DNA of 14,037 nt from CAZJJK01 sp964546285 (lineage in GTDB: Bacteria > Spirochaetota > Spirochaetia > Treponematales > Breznakiellaceae), in contig CAZJJK010000092.1 in assembly GCA_964546285.1 (NCBI GenBank), positions 1-14,037 on the forward strand, written 5' to 3'. Position 1 is the stretch's first letter; each line of letters begins with the position of its first letter. The translations under genes were made by a program, and so were the position numbers. The notes beneath the pieces are model-generated. The model saw nothing but the letters and a program-made list of their open reading frames with translations, did not search any database and had not been told where the DNA came from. Below, piece by piece: positions 1 to 6,895 of the stretch.

Positions 1-159
1 TTCCAAGCTTTCTTGGCGCGAGGCTTCGGCGTTGAAGGCGGCCAAATCCAGCTCCAGCAAGGCGGCGCTCCCCGCAGGCGTGGCTTGGGCGCTAAGGCTG
101 TGGACGGCGCTGAAAAGCGCCCAAACGACTATGAGCGATAAACATATTTTACGCATCAT
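1..159 (-). CDS. exported protein, N-terminal fragment (runs off the left edge)
   Basis: An open reading frame of 53 codons starts at the double ATG (159-154) and continues past the window edge. A strong ribosome-binding site (AAAGGAGA) lies just upstream, at about 163-170. The product begins MMRKICLSLIVVWALFSA, a charged start followed by a hydrophobic core, with a likely signal peptidase I site after SLSA (about residue 24, before QATP). The visible mature part (AALLELDLAAFNAEASRQ) is Ala/Glu-rich and probably helical. No family can be recognised from so short a piece. It is divergently transcribed from the small lipoprotein at 282, with a shared intergenic region of about 120 bp. The ribosome-binding site and signal peptide make it a real gene; the function is unknown. 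Confidence 0.75.
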   Translation of the reverse strand, partial: MMRKICLSLIVVWALFSAVHSLSAQATPAGSAALLELDLAAFNAEASRQESLE

Positions 160-227
160 GCTTCTCCTTTCGCCGCGGGCCCCCTTCTGGCCGGCGCCGG
201 TGCGGTCTCGCCGCGGTCGTTCTTTCA

Positions 228-257
228 TTGACAGCGGACTTTCTTCCCTTCTATACT
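228..257 (+). promoter_or_regulatory. sigma70-type promoter of the small lipoprotein gene
   Basis: TTGACA (228-233) is followed after 18 bp by TATACT (252-257), a perfect -35 and a 5/6 -10. Transcription would start near 264. That gives a leader of about 18 nt carrying the GGGAGG ribosome-binding site (273-278) ahead of the ATG at 282. It is the best-matched promoter in the window. The function is inferred from consensus only. Confidence 0.7.
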
Positions 258-281
258 AATCCCCCCACAACCGGGAGGTCT

Positions 282-617
282 ATGGTGAAGTGGCATATTT
301 TAGCCAGTGTCTTGATAGTTTTGTTAGGCGCGTTAGCCTCCTGTGGCAGCCAGAAAAGGACCGACGCGGAAAGTCAAACCAACGAGACCGCCGCCCCTCG
401 CGAGGCGGCTCTCAATGACGCGGCCGCCATCGACCAGTTGCTGCTCGAATACGAAGCCGCCGTCTCCCTCTACACCGATACCGCCGATAGCCTTCACGCC
501 GCCGACGCCGACGCCGCCCTTGCGGAACTTGGAGCCAAATTAAGCCAAGCGGCTTTCTATTTCAGCGACGAGCAGTTAGCTGTTTACAACGCGATCACCG
601 CCGAGCTGGGAGAGTAA
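282..617 (+). CDS. small lipoprotein of unknown function
   Basis: The product is 111 residues. The start ATG at 282 is chosen because GGGAGG lies four bases upstream and because the peptide then begins with a proper signal: MVKWHILASVLIVLLGALAS followed by Cys21 (lipobox L-A-S-C). An upstream in-frame TTG at 228 is part of the -35 box of the promoter and can be discounted. After the cysteine come a polar linker (about residues 22-45) and an Ala/Glu/Asp-rich region predicted to form helices (about 46-111). The repeated Asp-Ala pattern at about 70-78 comes from GCCGAC codon repeats. It should be an inner- or outer-membrane-anchored periplasmic protein. No family is recognised. It appears to be a single-gene unit, since the next operon has its own promoter at 725. 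Confidence 0.8.
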   Translation: MVKWHILASVLIVLLGALASCGSQKRTDAESQTNETAAPREAALNDAAAIDQLLLEYEAAVSLYTDTADSLHAADADAALAELGAKLSQAAFYFSDEQLAVYNAITAELGE

Positions 618-724
618 GGGCTTTTCCCCCACGTCATTTCGGTGAATCCTTAGCTTATCCCCGAGAAATCGCGGCCAGCCTTAGATCTCAATAAAGGGAA
701 AGGGCGGTGAGTGGTTTTTCCCTC

Positions 725-755
725 TTGACAGAATATATATTACTAAAATAGTAAT
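725..755 (+). promoter_or_regulatory. promoter with an overlapping palindromic operator candidate
   Basis: A perfect -35 hexamer, TTGACA, lies at 725-730. In the -10 zone (739-755) there is a perfect 7-bp inverted repeat, ATTACTA-AAA-TAGTAAT. The -10 itself is weak (TAGTAA at 749, 18-bp spacing, or TAAAAT at 744, 13-bp spacing), so promoter strength may depend on what binds the palindrome. Immediately upstream, AGGGAAA (695-701) and TTTCCCT (717-723) could pair as a stem-loop. The next gene downstream is the Ig-like lipoprotein at 940. Transcription factor identity is unknown. Confidence 0.45.
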
Positions 756-939
756 GTAACAAGAATCAGTCAGCGAGACGGATCGGTGTTGGGCGCTCGT
801 CGGACGCGGGTAAGCTAAGCGCTTAGCCGCAGGAAGCGGAGCGATGAAGCGGCGAAGTAGCTTCAGCCACTCAGTAAAGCGCACGGATCCGATGGGAATT
901 CTTCAAGGGAACCGCGGGAAAGCGGTTCGGGAGCGCGAT
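756..939 (+). promoter_or_regulatory. long structured 5' leader of the lipoprotein operon
   Basis: About 180 bases separate the promoter from the first start codon and hold no convincing gene. Three self-complementary elements are visible. The first is a perfect 14-bp palindrome, GCTAAGCGCTTAGC (814-827). The second is a small GAAG-TAG-CTTC hairpin near 854-864. The third is a perfect 7-bp stem with a 6-nt loop (GAACCGC 909-915, GCGGTTC 922-928), which ends one base before the GGGAG ribosome-binding site at 929-933. The last hairpin sits where it could affect ribosome access. No known riboswitch class is recognised. Confidence 0.4.
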
Positions 940-1569
940 ATGAAAGCTCTAATGGTTGGAGCGGCGGTCGCGGCCCTCTTTGTCGTCGGCTGTGATTGGT
1001 TCGGTAAAACGGCAGAGGCCTTGACCGTTGACGGGGGGCTTGGAACCGTCTTGGTTGGCGATAGTGTCTGGCTTACCGCGCGAACAGTGCCGACGGACGC
1101 GCTCATGCCGGACATTGTCTGGTCCAGCTCGGATCCGTCCGTCTTGCGAGTGGACGAAGCGTTCGGCTTGTCGGTTAGGCTTAGCGGGTTGAAAGCCGCG
1201 AACGTCAAGGTTACCCTAACGGCGAAAGCGGAAGGCCTTTCTCCCATTTTCCGGTCCTACCTGGTGCTGCCCAATCCCTTCATCGCTGGCGCTCTGATTC
1301 CCGAAGCGCCAAACGAACCCCTTTTATCCCTCAACGGACCGCTTACCGTCGTTCGGGGTTCTTCGATTCGGTTCGATTGCGTGTTTTCTGGAACGCTTGT
1401 TTCCCTCCTGTGGGAGCTGGATGGACAGCCCCTGGATTCTCTCTCCTCTATGTCGATTTTCATCGATAGTTCCGATCTCTCGCCCGACCGTCACCTTATA
1501 GCGGCCACGGTGACCGATGACCAGGGCGTGGCGCGAAGCGTCGCCGTCGCTTTCCTGGTTCTCAATTGA
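940..1569 (+). CDS. Ig-like (BIG2-type) lipoprotein
   Basis: The product is 209 residues. The ATG at 940 is preferred over an in-frame ATG at 844 because GGGAG lies six bases upstream and the peptide then starts with a lipoprotein signal (MKALMVGAAVAALFVVG then Cys18). Residues about 30-115 resemble a bacterial Ig-like group 2 domain, with a valued-disorder motif W-S-S-S-D-P-S-V-L-R-V and the usual strand pattern ending in VTLTAKAEG. Residues about 118-209 form a second Ig/PKD-like domain (VRGSSIRFDC, LLWELDGQPL, RHLIAATVTDDQG). It is probably a surface or periplasmic adhesion or scaffold lipoprotein; a specific ligand cannot be inferred. It is the first gene of a three-gene operon, and its stop codon lies within the ribosome-binding region of the next gene. 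The WSSSDPSV motif recurs in the neighbour at 1578 with different codons, so the likeness is at protein level. Confidence 0.8.
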   Translation: MKALMVGAAVAALFVVGCDWFGKTAEALTVDGGLGTVLVGDSVWLTARTVPTDALMPDIVWSSSDPSVLRVDEAFGLSVRLSGLKAANVKVTLTAKAEGLSPIFRSYLVLPNPFIAGALIPEAPNEPLLSLNGPLTVVRGSSIRFDCVFSGTLVSLLWELDGQPLDSLSSMSIFIDSSDLSPDRHLIAATVTDDQGVARSVAVAFLVLN

Positions 1570-1577
1570 GGTGGCTC

Positions 1578-3695
1578 ATGAAGCGCGTTCAACCATATCT
1601 TGTGATTGCCATTGTTTCGGCGGGGTTTTTCACTTTAAGCGCTTGCGCCTTCGAGTCCGCGTCCAGTCTATCGTCGCTCCATCTCCATTGGAGCCTTGAC
1701 GCGGCGAGAAGCTATCTGCCCAGCGCTTTTCCCGTCATAGCCAGCTATGACATAACGGTAAACGCGGAAGGAGAGAGCGGTTTTACTGCTTATGGGGTTA
1801 GTGGTACGGAACTTACCGTGAGCGAATTATTACCGCTGTCGTGGCACGTCCGGGTTACCGCCCGGGATGATAAGGGACAGGCGATCGCCGACGGCGAAGC
1901 CTTGGTGGATCTTTCCGACGGCCAAACGCGGAATGTCAGACTAGTACTCCATTACATCATGTCGGGTGACGGATCCGGGGTGTTGGAACTAGGCTTCGAT
2001 TGGAGCGCTTTGTCGTTATCGGACCAACCCGACACCGCCGTCGTCCGTTTGACCGGGCCGGATGGGGGCGTCTCTGTGCGCGGACTCGTTCTCGCCGGAT
2101 CGAAAGTGGTTTTAGCGCTCGATCCGACACCGGTCGGTTCCTATGTGGCTTTTCTGTCTCTGTCTAAGGCTGGCACGCTCTACGCTTGGAATAGCTATAG
2201 CGCCCTCGTGTATGCGGGCGCGGCGACGAGGGCGACTATACGACTCTCGGAGAAGGACTTCGGTAAAGGAAGCGCGCCGCCGGAAAACGCGGTATTGGAT
2301 GGCGCGTTCCTAGAATGGCGGCTGCCCGCGCCTAATACCGCTTCCGCCATCCTAGTGGAACGCCGACCCAATCCGGACGGCGGCGTTTCTTGGGAGCGGC
2401 TTGCCTCGGATTTGCCGCCGACCGAGTCATCATATCAGGATTGGAGTGGGCAAGCCGAGATAGACTACGATTATCGTGTCGCCCTAGTCAATGCTTTCGA
2501 TTGGATCCCGCTATGGCGGAATGCTCGGGTTCTCGTGACGAACGTGACGATTGAAACATCTGACGTTTCCCCGTACGCCGGCGATCCGCCCTTTCTACTC
2601 AACGCGCTCGTCCATCCCAACCATGCTCAAGAAAAAGACCTGCTCTGGTCCAGCAGCGACCCATCGGTGGCCGCGGTGGCTGACGGCATGGTGACGCCCT
2701 TGAGCGGCGGAACCGTTACAATATCCGCCATCGCCGCTAGCCGGAGCGAGGTCGCCGCTTCCCGCGTGATCATTATCGCTCCGTATGTCTGGAGCTACGC
2801 TGGCGGTCGGACCGTGTACGACGCGGGCGGCTCATCGCTTTTGGGCGGAGCGAGCGGGCCGCTCGGAGCAATTTATTTCACGACGAACGATAATCGCTTT
2901 TTTGTCATGAATCCCGAAGACGATCATGCCGTTTCGGAAAGACGCTTCGACGGCTACACGTACTCTCATTTCCGCGATGTGGCTGTCGCGCCTGACGGAA
3001 CAATCTATCTAGCCCAGACGAACTGGCCTTCTGGTCCCATCTATAGGGTAGAGGCGGATGGCGGCCTCACGGAGTTGGCCGTTGATAATCAGATCCAGTA
3101 TCTAGCCTCTACCCCGTCCGGCGATATTTTCTTTACCGTCCCCGATTACGGCCAGGCAAGCCTTAAGCGCGTTGTCCGTAGAATCGCCACGGATGGGGGG
3201 CTGAGCGTTTTCGCGGGGTCAGGCGAACAAGGGAGCGTGGATGGCGTCGGTACGGCGGCTAGTTTCCAAAACCCCACTTTTATCTGCGCCGATCGCTTCG
3301 GCGCCCTGTATGTCGTGGACGGTGGCAAAGTGCGCAAGATAAGCGCCGCAGGCCAGGTCTCCACGCTGTTCAACGCCGGCGCGTTGGGCTACAGCCTCCA
3401 GGGCGGCATAGCCGCCGATCGCCGAGGAAACGTGTACTTCATCGATATAACGGATAAGCTAATCAAGGTAACGCCCCGCGGCGAACCGAGCGTGGCGGCC
3501 TCTGCCGCTCTCGTGATCGGTCCCGGCTATCCCCTGTCGGAGTATCCGGGCGCGGCGCGCTTGGATTTTTGGACGAACGATCTCGTCATCACCGATGAGG
3601 GTGTCCTCTACGTCATGGTGGAACAAAAATTCCTTAGTGAGACCCATTGGATTGGTACGCGATCTTGGATAAGGCGGTTGGACGCGATACCTTAA
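1578..3695 (+). CDS. large lipoprotein with FN3-like, Ig-like and NHL propeller regions
   Basis: The product is 705 residues. The ATG at 1578 has GAGGTGG upstream and gives a signal peptide ending in lipobox L-S-A-C (Cys23); an in-frame TTG at 1566 would put extra residues before the signal. Visible regions in order are: beta-rich N-terminal modules (about 30-230); an FN3-like segment (about 234-315, with LEWRLP and YDYRVALVNA); an Ig-like group 2 domain (about 319-401, with WSSSDPSVAAV and GGTVTISA); and a propeller of NHL/SMP-30-like repeats (about 402-705). Repeat signatures in the propeller include VAPDGTIYLA, TPSGDIFFT, ADRFGALYVVDG and ADRRGNVYFID, each followed by an 'R/K-V/I' strand. 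NHL propellers usually mediate binding; catalysis is not indicated. It is anchored by lipid and probably faces the periplasm or exterior. It lies 16 bp before the barrel-like protein gene. Confidence 0.85.
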   Translation: MKRVQPYLVIAIVSAGFFTLSACAFESASSLSSLHLHWSLDAARSYLPSAFPVIASYDITVNAEGESGFTAYGVSGTELTVSELLPLSWHVRVTARDDKGQAIADGEALVDLSDGQTRNVRLVLHYIMSGDGSGVLELGFDWSALSLSDQPDTAVVRLTGPDGGVSVRGLVLAGSKVVLALDPTPVGSYVAFLSLSKAGTLYAWNSYSALVYAGAATRATIRLSEKDFGKGSAPPENAVLDGAFLEWRLPAPNTASAILVERRPNPDGGVSWERLASDLPPTESSYQDWSGQAEIDYDYRVALVNAFDWIPLWRNARVLVTNVTIETSDVSPYAGDPPFLLNALVHPNHAQEKDLLWSSSDPSVAAVADGMVTPLSGGTVTISAIAASRSEVAASRVIIIAPYVWSYAGGRTVYDAGGSSLLGGASGPLGAIYFTTNDNRFFVMNPEDDHAVSERRFDGYTYSHFRDVAVAPDGTIYLAQTNWPSGPIYRVEADGGLTELAVDNQIQYLASTPSGDIFFTVPDYGQASLKRVVRRIATDGGLSVFAGSGEQGSVDGVGTAASFQNPTFICADRFGALYVVDGGKVRKISAAGQVSTLFNAGALGYSLQGGIAADRRGNVYFIDITDKLIKVTPRGEPSVAASAALVIGPGYPLSEYPGAARLDFWTNDLVITDEGVLYVMVEQKFLSETHWIGTRSWIRRLDAIP

Positions 3696-3711
3696 GGGGT
3701 GGAGGCATAAG

Positions 3712-4302
3712 ATGAAGAATCGATTTATCTTAAGCATCCTGCTTTTCATCGCTCCTTTCGCGTTCGCCGAAGACCAGGAAGGCGCGTTTAGAGGGTCATT
3801 TAGTGTCGGCGTGTCGGCGTCGGTCTACCAAAGCTTCTTTACGGTGTCGCCGGCTCTGTTCTATGATTTCGGTTTGCCGGCTTTGGGCGGCGGGGCCAAA
3901 ATACAGTTTGGCATGGCTTACGCGGATATCTACGCCGCGCCGTACCTTGGCGCCGAGCTGGGCTGGGTTTATCTCCATGGAGGGTTCAACTTTTTGGTGA
4001 AAGGCCCGGACCCGGCCGCCAGCGCGAACGGTTTTGTAGTTCCCCAAACAGGCGAAGATGGTGATATGTTTTTACCTTACTTGGCTTTAGGTATTGCACC
4101 GCCTCTCTTTAAGGCGGGGCCGGGAAGCCTTGGCTTGGATATCGGCCTGGCTATAGCGCCAAGCGCCAGCCCGGTTGAGATTCAGGACGGGGCCGATAAT
4201 ATCCTCGGCGATATCCTCGCGACCATGCTGGGAACGGTCTTTGGCGCCGTATTCAACCTAATAAAGCTAGGGCTGTCGCTATCGTATACGATAGCGCTCT
4301 AA
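3712..4302 (+). CDS. exported beta-rich protein, outer-membrane barrel candidate
   Basis: The product is 196 residues. GGAGG (3701-3705) lies six bases before the ATG. The signal peptide (MKNRFILSILLFIAPFAFA) should be cut after residue 19. The mature chain alternates short Gly/aromatic-rich strands, for example GSFSVGVSASVYQSFFTVS, AKIQFGMAYADIYAAPYLG and ELGWVYLHGGFNFLV, as in small outer-membrane barrels. It ends LGLSLSYTIAL, without the terminal Phe/Trp typical of proteobacterial porins, so the barrel assignment is an inference. It is the third gene of the operon with the two lipoproteins at 940 and 1578, which suggests one envelope-associated assembly. The last codons contain a perfect 20-bp palindrome. 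Confidence 0.7.
   Translation: MKNRFILSILLFIAPFAFAEDQEGAFRGSFSVGVSASVYQSFFTVSPALFYDFGLPALGGGAKIQFGMAYADIYAAPYLGAELGWVYLHGGFNFLVKGPDPAASANGFVVPQTGEDGDMFLPYLALGIAPPLFKAGPGSLGLDIGLAIAPSASPVEIQDGADNILGDILATMLGTVFGAVFNLIKLGLSLSYTIAL
4277..4296. repeat. perfect 20-bp palindrome at the 3' end of the operon
   Basis: CGCTATCGTA followed directly by its reverse complement TACGATAGCG. It lies inside the last codons of the barrel-like protein, four bases before its TAA, and about 35 bp before the convergent nth stop. As RNA it would fold into an 8-bp stem with a TATA loop on either strand. No T-tract follows on either side, so it is not a textbook terminator. It could be a bidirectional 3'-end hairpin or a protein-binding site. 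Confidence 0.6.
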
Positions 4303-4330
4303 GCGGCTGACCGTGGCGCCTGAGCCGGTC

Positions 4331-5056
4331 TCAATGCCCTTTCCCCATCGTTTTTGCCTCTTTCTTCCGCCTTTCCAACCCGACGCGCTGGCAAAATAAG
4401 GCGATATGGCAGGAGTCGCAGCGTGGACCGATAGGTCGGCAGACCATTTGACCGTAGAGTACGAGCAGCGGATTAATGATGCGCCAATAGCGCCGAGGTA
4501 AGCTGGCGCGGAGGGCTTCTTCCGTGGCCTCGGCTGTCGCGCGGCGCACGGCCCCCAGCCGATTCGCGATGCGATGGACATGAGTGTCCACGCAGATGGC
4601 GTCTACGCCAAAAGCTTCAGCCAAAACGAGGTTGGCGGTTTTAAGTCCTACCCCCGGAAGGTCTAGCAGCCTATCCCTGTCTTTTGGCACCCGTCCGCCA
4701 TAACGGTTCAGAAGAATCGAGGCTATGCCGCGCAGGCTGCGCGTTTTTGTCCTAAAAAAGCCGACGGGAAAGATTAGTTTTTCTATAGTCTCGGCGTCCA
4801 GATCAAGAAGCGCTTGAGGATCTGGGGCGGCCGCTAAAAGCCGCTTTGAGGAGGCTAGGGTGACTTCGTCCTTGGTGCGCAGGCTCAGGATGGTAGAGGC
4901 GAGGACCGTCCAAGGATCGCGGCCTGTGCTTACGGCCAGTTCGGTGACGGAGGGAACTCCCGGCGCGTTTTCTTGACGCCAGAGCTCAAGTTGTCCGACC
5001 AGCGCGTCCCACCACACTTCCGTACCCCTTCGTTCCTCGGCGTTTTCCAGCGTCAC
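4331..5056 (-). CDS. nth: endonuclease III (DNA glycosylase/AP lyase)
   Basis: The product is 241 residues, close to the family's usual length plus a short N-terminal extension. Endonuclease III removes oxidised pyrimidines from DNA and nicks the abasic site. The helix-hairpin-helix is L-P-G-V-G-L-K-T-A-N (about 133-142), with catalytic Lys139; catalytic Asp157 is in V-D-T-H-V-H-R-I. The 4Fe-4S cluster ligands are Cys206, Cys213, Cys216 and Cys222 in the exact C-x6-C-x2-C-x5-C spacing. The substrate-pocket loop reads ILSLRTKD instead of the E. coli LSAQTTD, so it belongs to a different subgroup. The start is GTG at 5056; GTGA overlaps the ispF stop, so translation is probably coupled. It is the last gene of the carD-ispD-ispF-nth operon. 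Confidence 0.95.
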   Translation of the reverse strand: MTLENAEERRGTEVWWDALVGQLELWRQENAPGVPSVTELAVSTGRDPWTVLASTILSLRTKDEVTLASSKRLLAAAPDPQALLDLDAETIEKLIFPVGFFRTKTRSLRGIASILLNRYGGRVPKDRDRLLDLPGVGLKTANLVLAEAFGVDAICVDTHVHRIANRLGAVRRATAEATEEALRASLPRRYWRIINPLLVLYGQMVCRPIGPRCDSCHIALFCQRVGLERRKKEAKTMGKGH

Positions 5057-5565
5057 GCCGTCTCTCCGCTAGGTGTCGCCGCCGGCTTCTCCAGCAGGCA
5101 GATTGCCGTCGCTTCCACCGCTAAACCCGCGCCGACGCTGTCCATTCGCTCATTGGTTTTCGCCTTAACGAAAATTTTATCCGGATCGATATCAAGAGCG
5201 CGTGAAAGGGAGCTTTGTACGCGTTCGCGGAAGGGCAATATTTTGGGTCGCTCGCAGACTATGACGCAATCGATATTAACCACCCGCCAGCCCTTTTCCT
5301 GAACGAGAGCGTAGGCGCGCCGCAGCAGCTCCAATGAATCCGCGTCCTTCCATTGCTTGTCGCCGGGAGGAAACAACTCGCCTATGTCCGCTAGGCCGGC
5401 CGCGCCCAAAAGGGCATCGCTGATAGCGTGGCAGAGGACATCGCCGTCGGAGTGGCCATCTTCACCGACCTTGGAAGGAAGCTGGACGCCGCCTAAAAGA
5501 AAACGGCGCCCCTCCACCAAACGATGCAGGTCCTTGCCCAAACCGATACGAAAAATGGCGCTCAT
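5053..5565 (-). CDS. ispF: 2-C-methyl-D-erythritol 2,4-cyclodiphosphate synthase
   Basis: The product is 170 residues. The enzyme cyclises CDP-methylerythritol 2-phosphate to MEcPP with release of CMP in the non-mevalonate (MEP) isoprenoid pathway. The zinc ligands are recognisable: Asp12 and His14 in G-L-G-K-D-L-H-R-L, and His46 in G-D-V-L-C-H-A-I-S-D. Further family motifs are G-H-S-D-G-D (37-42), D-I-G-E-L-F-P (60-66) and K-A-K-T-N-E (134-139), containing Thr137 and Glu139. The usual Ala in GHSDAD is Gly here. The C-terminal tail (about 160-170) extends slightly beyond the usual end. The ATG at 5565 overlaps the ispD stop codon (ATGA), so the two pathway enzymes are translationally coupled; in some bacteria they are fused in one chain. 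Confidence 0.96.
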   Translation of the reverse strand: MSAIFRIGLGKDLHRLVEGRRFLLGGVQLPSKVGEDGHSDGDVLCHAISDALLGAAGLADIGELFPPGDKQWKDADSLELLRRAYALVQEKGWRVVNIDCVIVCERPKILPFRERVQSSLSRALDIDPDKIFVKAKTNERMDSVGAGLAVEATAICLLEKPAATPSGETA

Positions 5566-6311
5566 GATAAATCCTCGGGGAAAGTAATTTTCTTATTTTT
5601 ACCGGAACCCTTTACCGTCGCCACCTGCCCTATAAATTCCGCCCAAACCTCGGCGTCATCCGTATAGTCTCGGCCTTCACGCGCTTCGCGCTCGGCGGCT
5701 TCTTCATGCGCCCTCAGTATATCCGGAAAAGCGAAAGCCTGCGGCGTCTGGGCGGCGGCAATCGCCGCGCGGCGGGGATGTGTGATGATCATGCCCGCCT
5801 CATCGATCTCTTTGGGCGTTTCGGTTAAGGGTAACACCGGGATGACCGCGTGGACGCTTTTTACGGCGGCGATAACTTGGTCAATCAAAGCCGTATCTAC
5901 CCAAGGCCGAGCGCCGTCATGGATAAGAACATAATCGATGGCTTTATCGGCAAGGACTAGGAGCGCGTTGTGGACGGAGCGGCGGCGGCTGTCGCCGCCG
6001 GCCACAAAGAGTATGGGCGGAAAAGGCCTAAGCGTAGTTTTTGTCGCGGGGTTTTTAGCCCCTAGCCAGTCCGCCGGTAAGGCGGCCCGGGCTTCGGCAA
6101 GGCCGCCGGCTGGATGAGCCACCACGATAAGCTTAATCGCTTCATGCTGGGCAAAGGCTAAGACCGATGCTCCCAGCACGGTCAACGGCGCCCGAACAAG
6201 ACCATACGCGCTTTCTGGCGTATCCATCTGAGGCAGATATCGATATTCTTTTTTTATACCGCCCATCCGGGACGAGGCGCCGGCGGCGGCGATCACCGCC
6301 GCTATGGACAT
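5562..6311 (-). CDS. ispD: 2-C-methyl-D-erythritol 4-phosphate cytidylyltransferase
   Basis: The product is 249 residues, somewhat longer than the usual 225-235. It joins CTP and methylerythritol 4-phosphate to make CDP-ME, two steps before IspF. Motifs, in order: the nucleotide-binding loop A-A-G-A-S-S-R-M-G (9-17) with Arg15, and Lys20/21; G-G-D-S-R-R-R-S-V (105-113); H-D-G-A-R-P (131-136); the P-L-T-E-T-P-K segment (161-167), matching the substrate-binding Thr/Lys region; R-A-A-I-A-A-A-Q-T-P-Q-A-F (181-193); T-D-D-A (217-220); and Lys234 with the closing PEDL. An insertion after the Lys (about residues 28-42) and another near 84-98 account for the extra length. The ATG at 6311 lies 10 bp after the carD stop. 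Confidence 0.94.
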   Translation of the reverse strand: MSIAAVIAAAGASSRMGGIKKEYRYLPQMDTPESAYGLVRAPLTVLGASVLAFAQHEAIKLIVVAHPAGGLAEARAALPADWLGAKNPATKTTLRPFPPILFVAGGDSRRRSVHNALLVLADKAIDYVLIHDGARPWVDTALIDQVIAAVKSVHAVIPVLPLTETPKEIDEAGMIITHPRRAAIAAAQTPQAFAFPDILRAHEEAAEREAREGRDYTDDAEVWAEFIGQVATVKGSGKNKKITFPEDLS

Positions 6312-6321
6312 GGCCTTAGCC

Positions 6322-6822
6322 TTACTTCTCCTCCAAGCGGGCGAAAATCAACTGTTCCACCTCTTCTTTGCTTTTATCAAGCGAGAAAGAAAGCTCGTCC
6401 ACCAAAAGCTTAAGCGCCATGTCATAGAGCTTTCGCTCCAGAATAGGCAGCTCCTTAACCTTGCTGCGATGGTAGAGTGAGCGTACGATGGTGGCGATAT
6501 CGATGGCTGAACCTTTCTTTAGCAAATCCAGGTTCATTTGGTAACGTAGTTTCCAATCCGATGGAATGGGCTCATAGCTTTCCGAAATCAAGGCGAGGGC
6601 GCGTTCCGCTTCTTCCTGTTTCACTATAGCCCGGATGCCAAGCGATTCGGCTTTCCAGATTGGTACCATAACGGTCATATCCGAGACTTCCAGATAAATG
6701 ACGTAATATGGAACAACTTCGTTCTTAAAACGCTTTTCCTCGATTGACAGGATTTTCCCCACACCCTGACTGGGGTAGACTACTTCCTGATCGATTTGGA
6801 ATGGGATGGGTTGATCGGTCAT
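6322..6822 (-). CDS. CarD/CdnL-family RNA polymerase-binding regulator
   Basis: The product is 166 residues, the normal length for the family. CarD-type proteins bind the RNA polymerase beta subunit through an N-terminal Tudor-like domain and stabilise open complexes. Here the N-terminal domain runs about 8-65 (VVYPSQGVGKILSIEEK, VPYYVIYLEVSDMTVMVPI), matching the CarD_TRCF signature; the C-terminal part (about 68-166) is helical with basic patches (SLYHRSKVKELPILERKLYD). It is the first gene of the operon. No Shine-Dalgarno sequence is seen before the ATG at 6822, and the predicted transcript start is only a few bases upstream, so the mRNA may be nearly leaderless. CarD and IspD/IspF are also neighbours in Treponema, as far as I recall. 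Confidence 0.92.
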   Translation of the reverse strand: MTDQPIPFQIDQEVVYPSQGVGKILSIEEKRFKNEVVPYYVIYLEVSDMTVMVPIWKAESLGIRAIVKQEEAERALALISESYEPIPSDWKLRYQMNLDLLKKGSAIDIATIVRSLYHRSKVKELPILERKLYDMALKLLVDELSFSLDKSKEEVEQLIFARLEEK

Positions 6823-6831
6823 TAGGCATAG

Positions 6832-6859
6832 ATTATCATAAAAAGACCAGTTATGTTAA
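6832..6859 (-). promoter_or_regulatory. promoter of the carD-ispD-ispF-nth operon
   Basis: On the minus strand, TTAACA (6859-6854) and GATAAT (6837-6832) are each 5/6 matches to sigma70 hexamers with 16-bp spacing. Transcription would start about seven bases downstream, near 6826-6825, only a few bases before the carD ATG. This explains the missing ribosome-binding site. Confidence 0.55.
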
Positions 6860-6863
6860 TAGG

Positions 6864-6895
6864 CGGCCTCTCGCGCGAGAAGCCGTTATTTTTTT
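6864..6895 (+). terminator. intrinsic terminator or attenuator in the leader of the TVP38-type gene
   Basis: CGGC (6864-6867), TCTCG (6869-6873), CGAGA (6876-6880) and GCCG (6882-6885) make a GC-rich stem with one internal mismatch, directly followed by TTATTTTTTT (6886-6895). The T-tract exists on the plus strand only. There is no plus-strand gene upstream, since carD runs the other way. So the terminator either attenuates transcription into the gene at 6912 or blocks antisense transcripts from carD. A possible plus-strand promoter is TTGATC (6811-6816) with TATCAT (6834-6839), spacing 17. Confidence 0.65.

Noticed and set aside
228..281. Upstream in-frame TTG start for the small lipoprotein
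   Set aside because: The TTG is part of a perfect -35 box, and the ATG at 282 has the ribosome-binding site and gives a proper signal peptide.
844..939. ATG at 844 as the start of the Ig-like lipoprotein
   Set aside because: It would place 32 charged residues before the signal peptide; the ATG at 940 has its own GGGAG site.
3459..3749. Minus-strand frame across the end of the NHL lipoprotein
   Set aside because: Antisense to a well-supported gene, without a signal, domain or ribosome-binding site.
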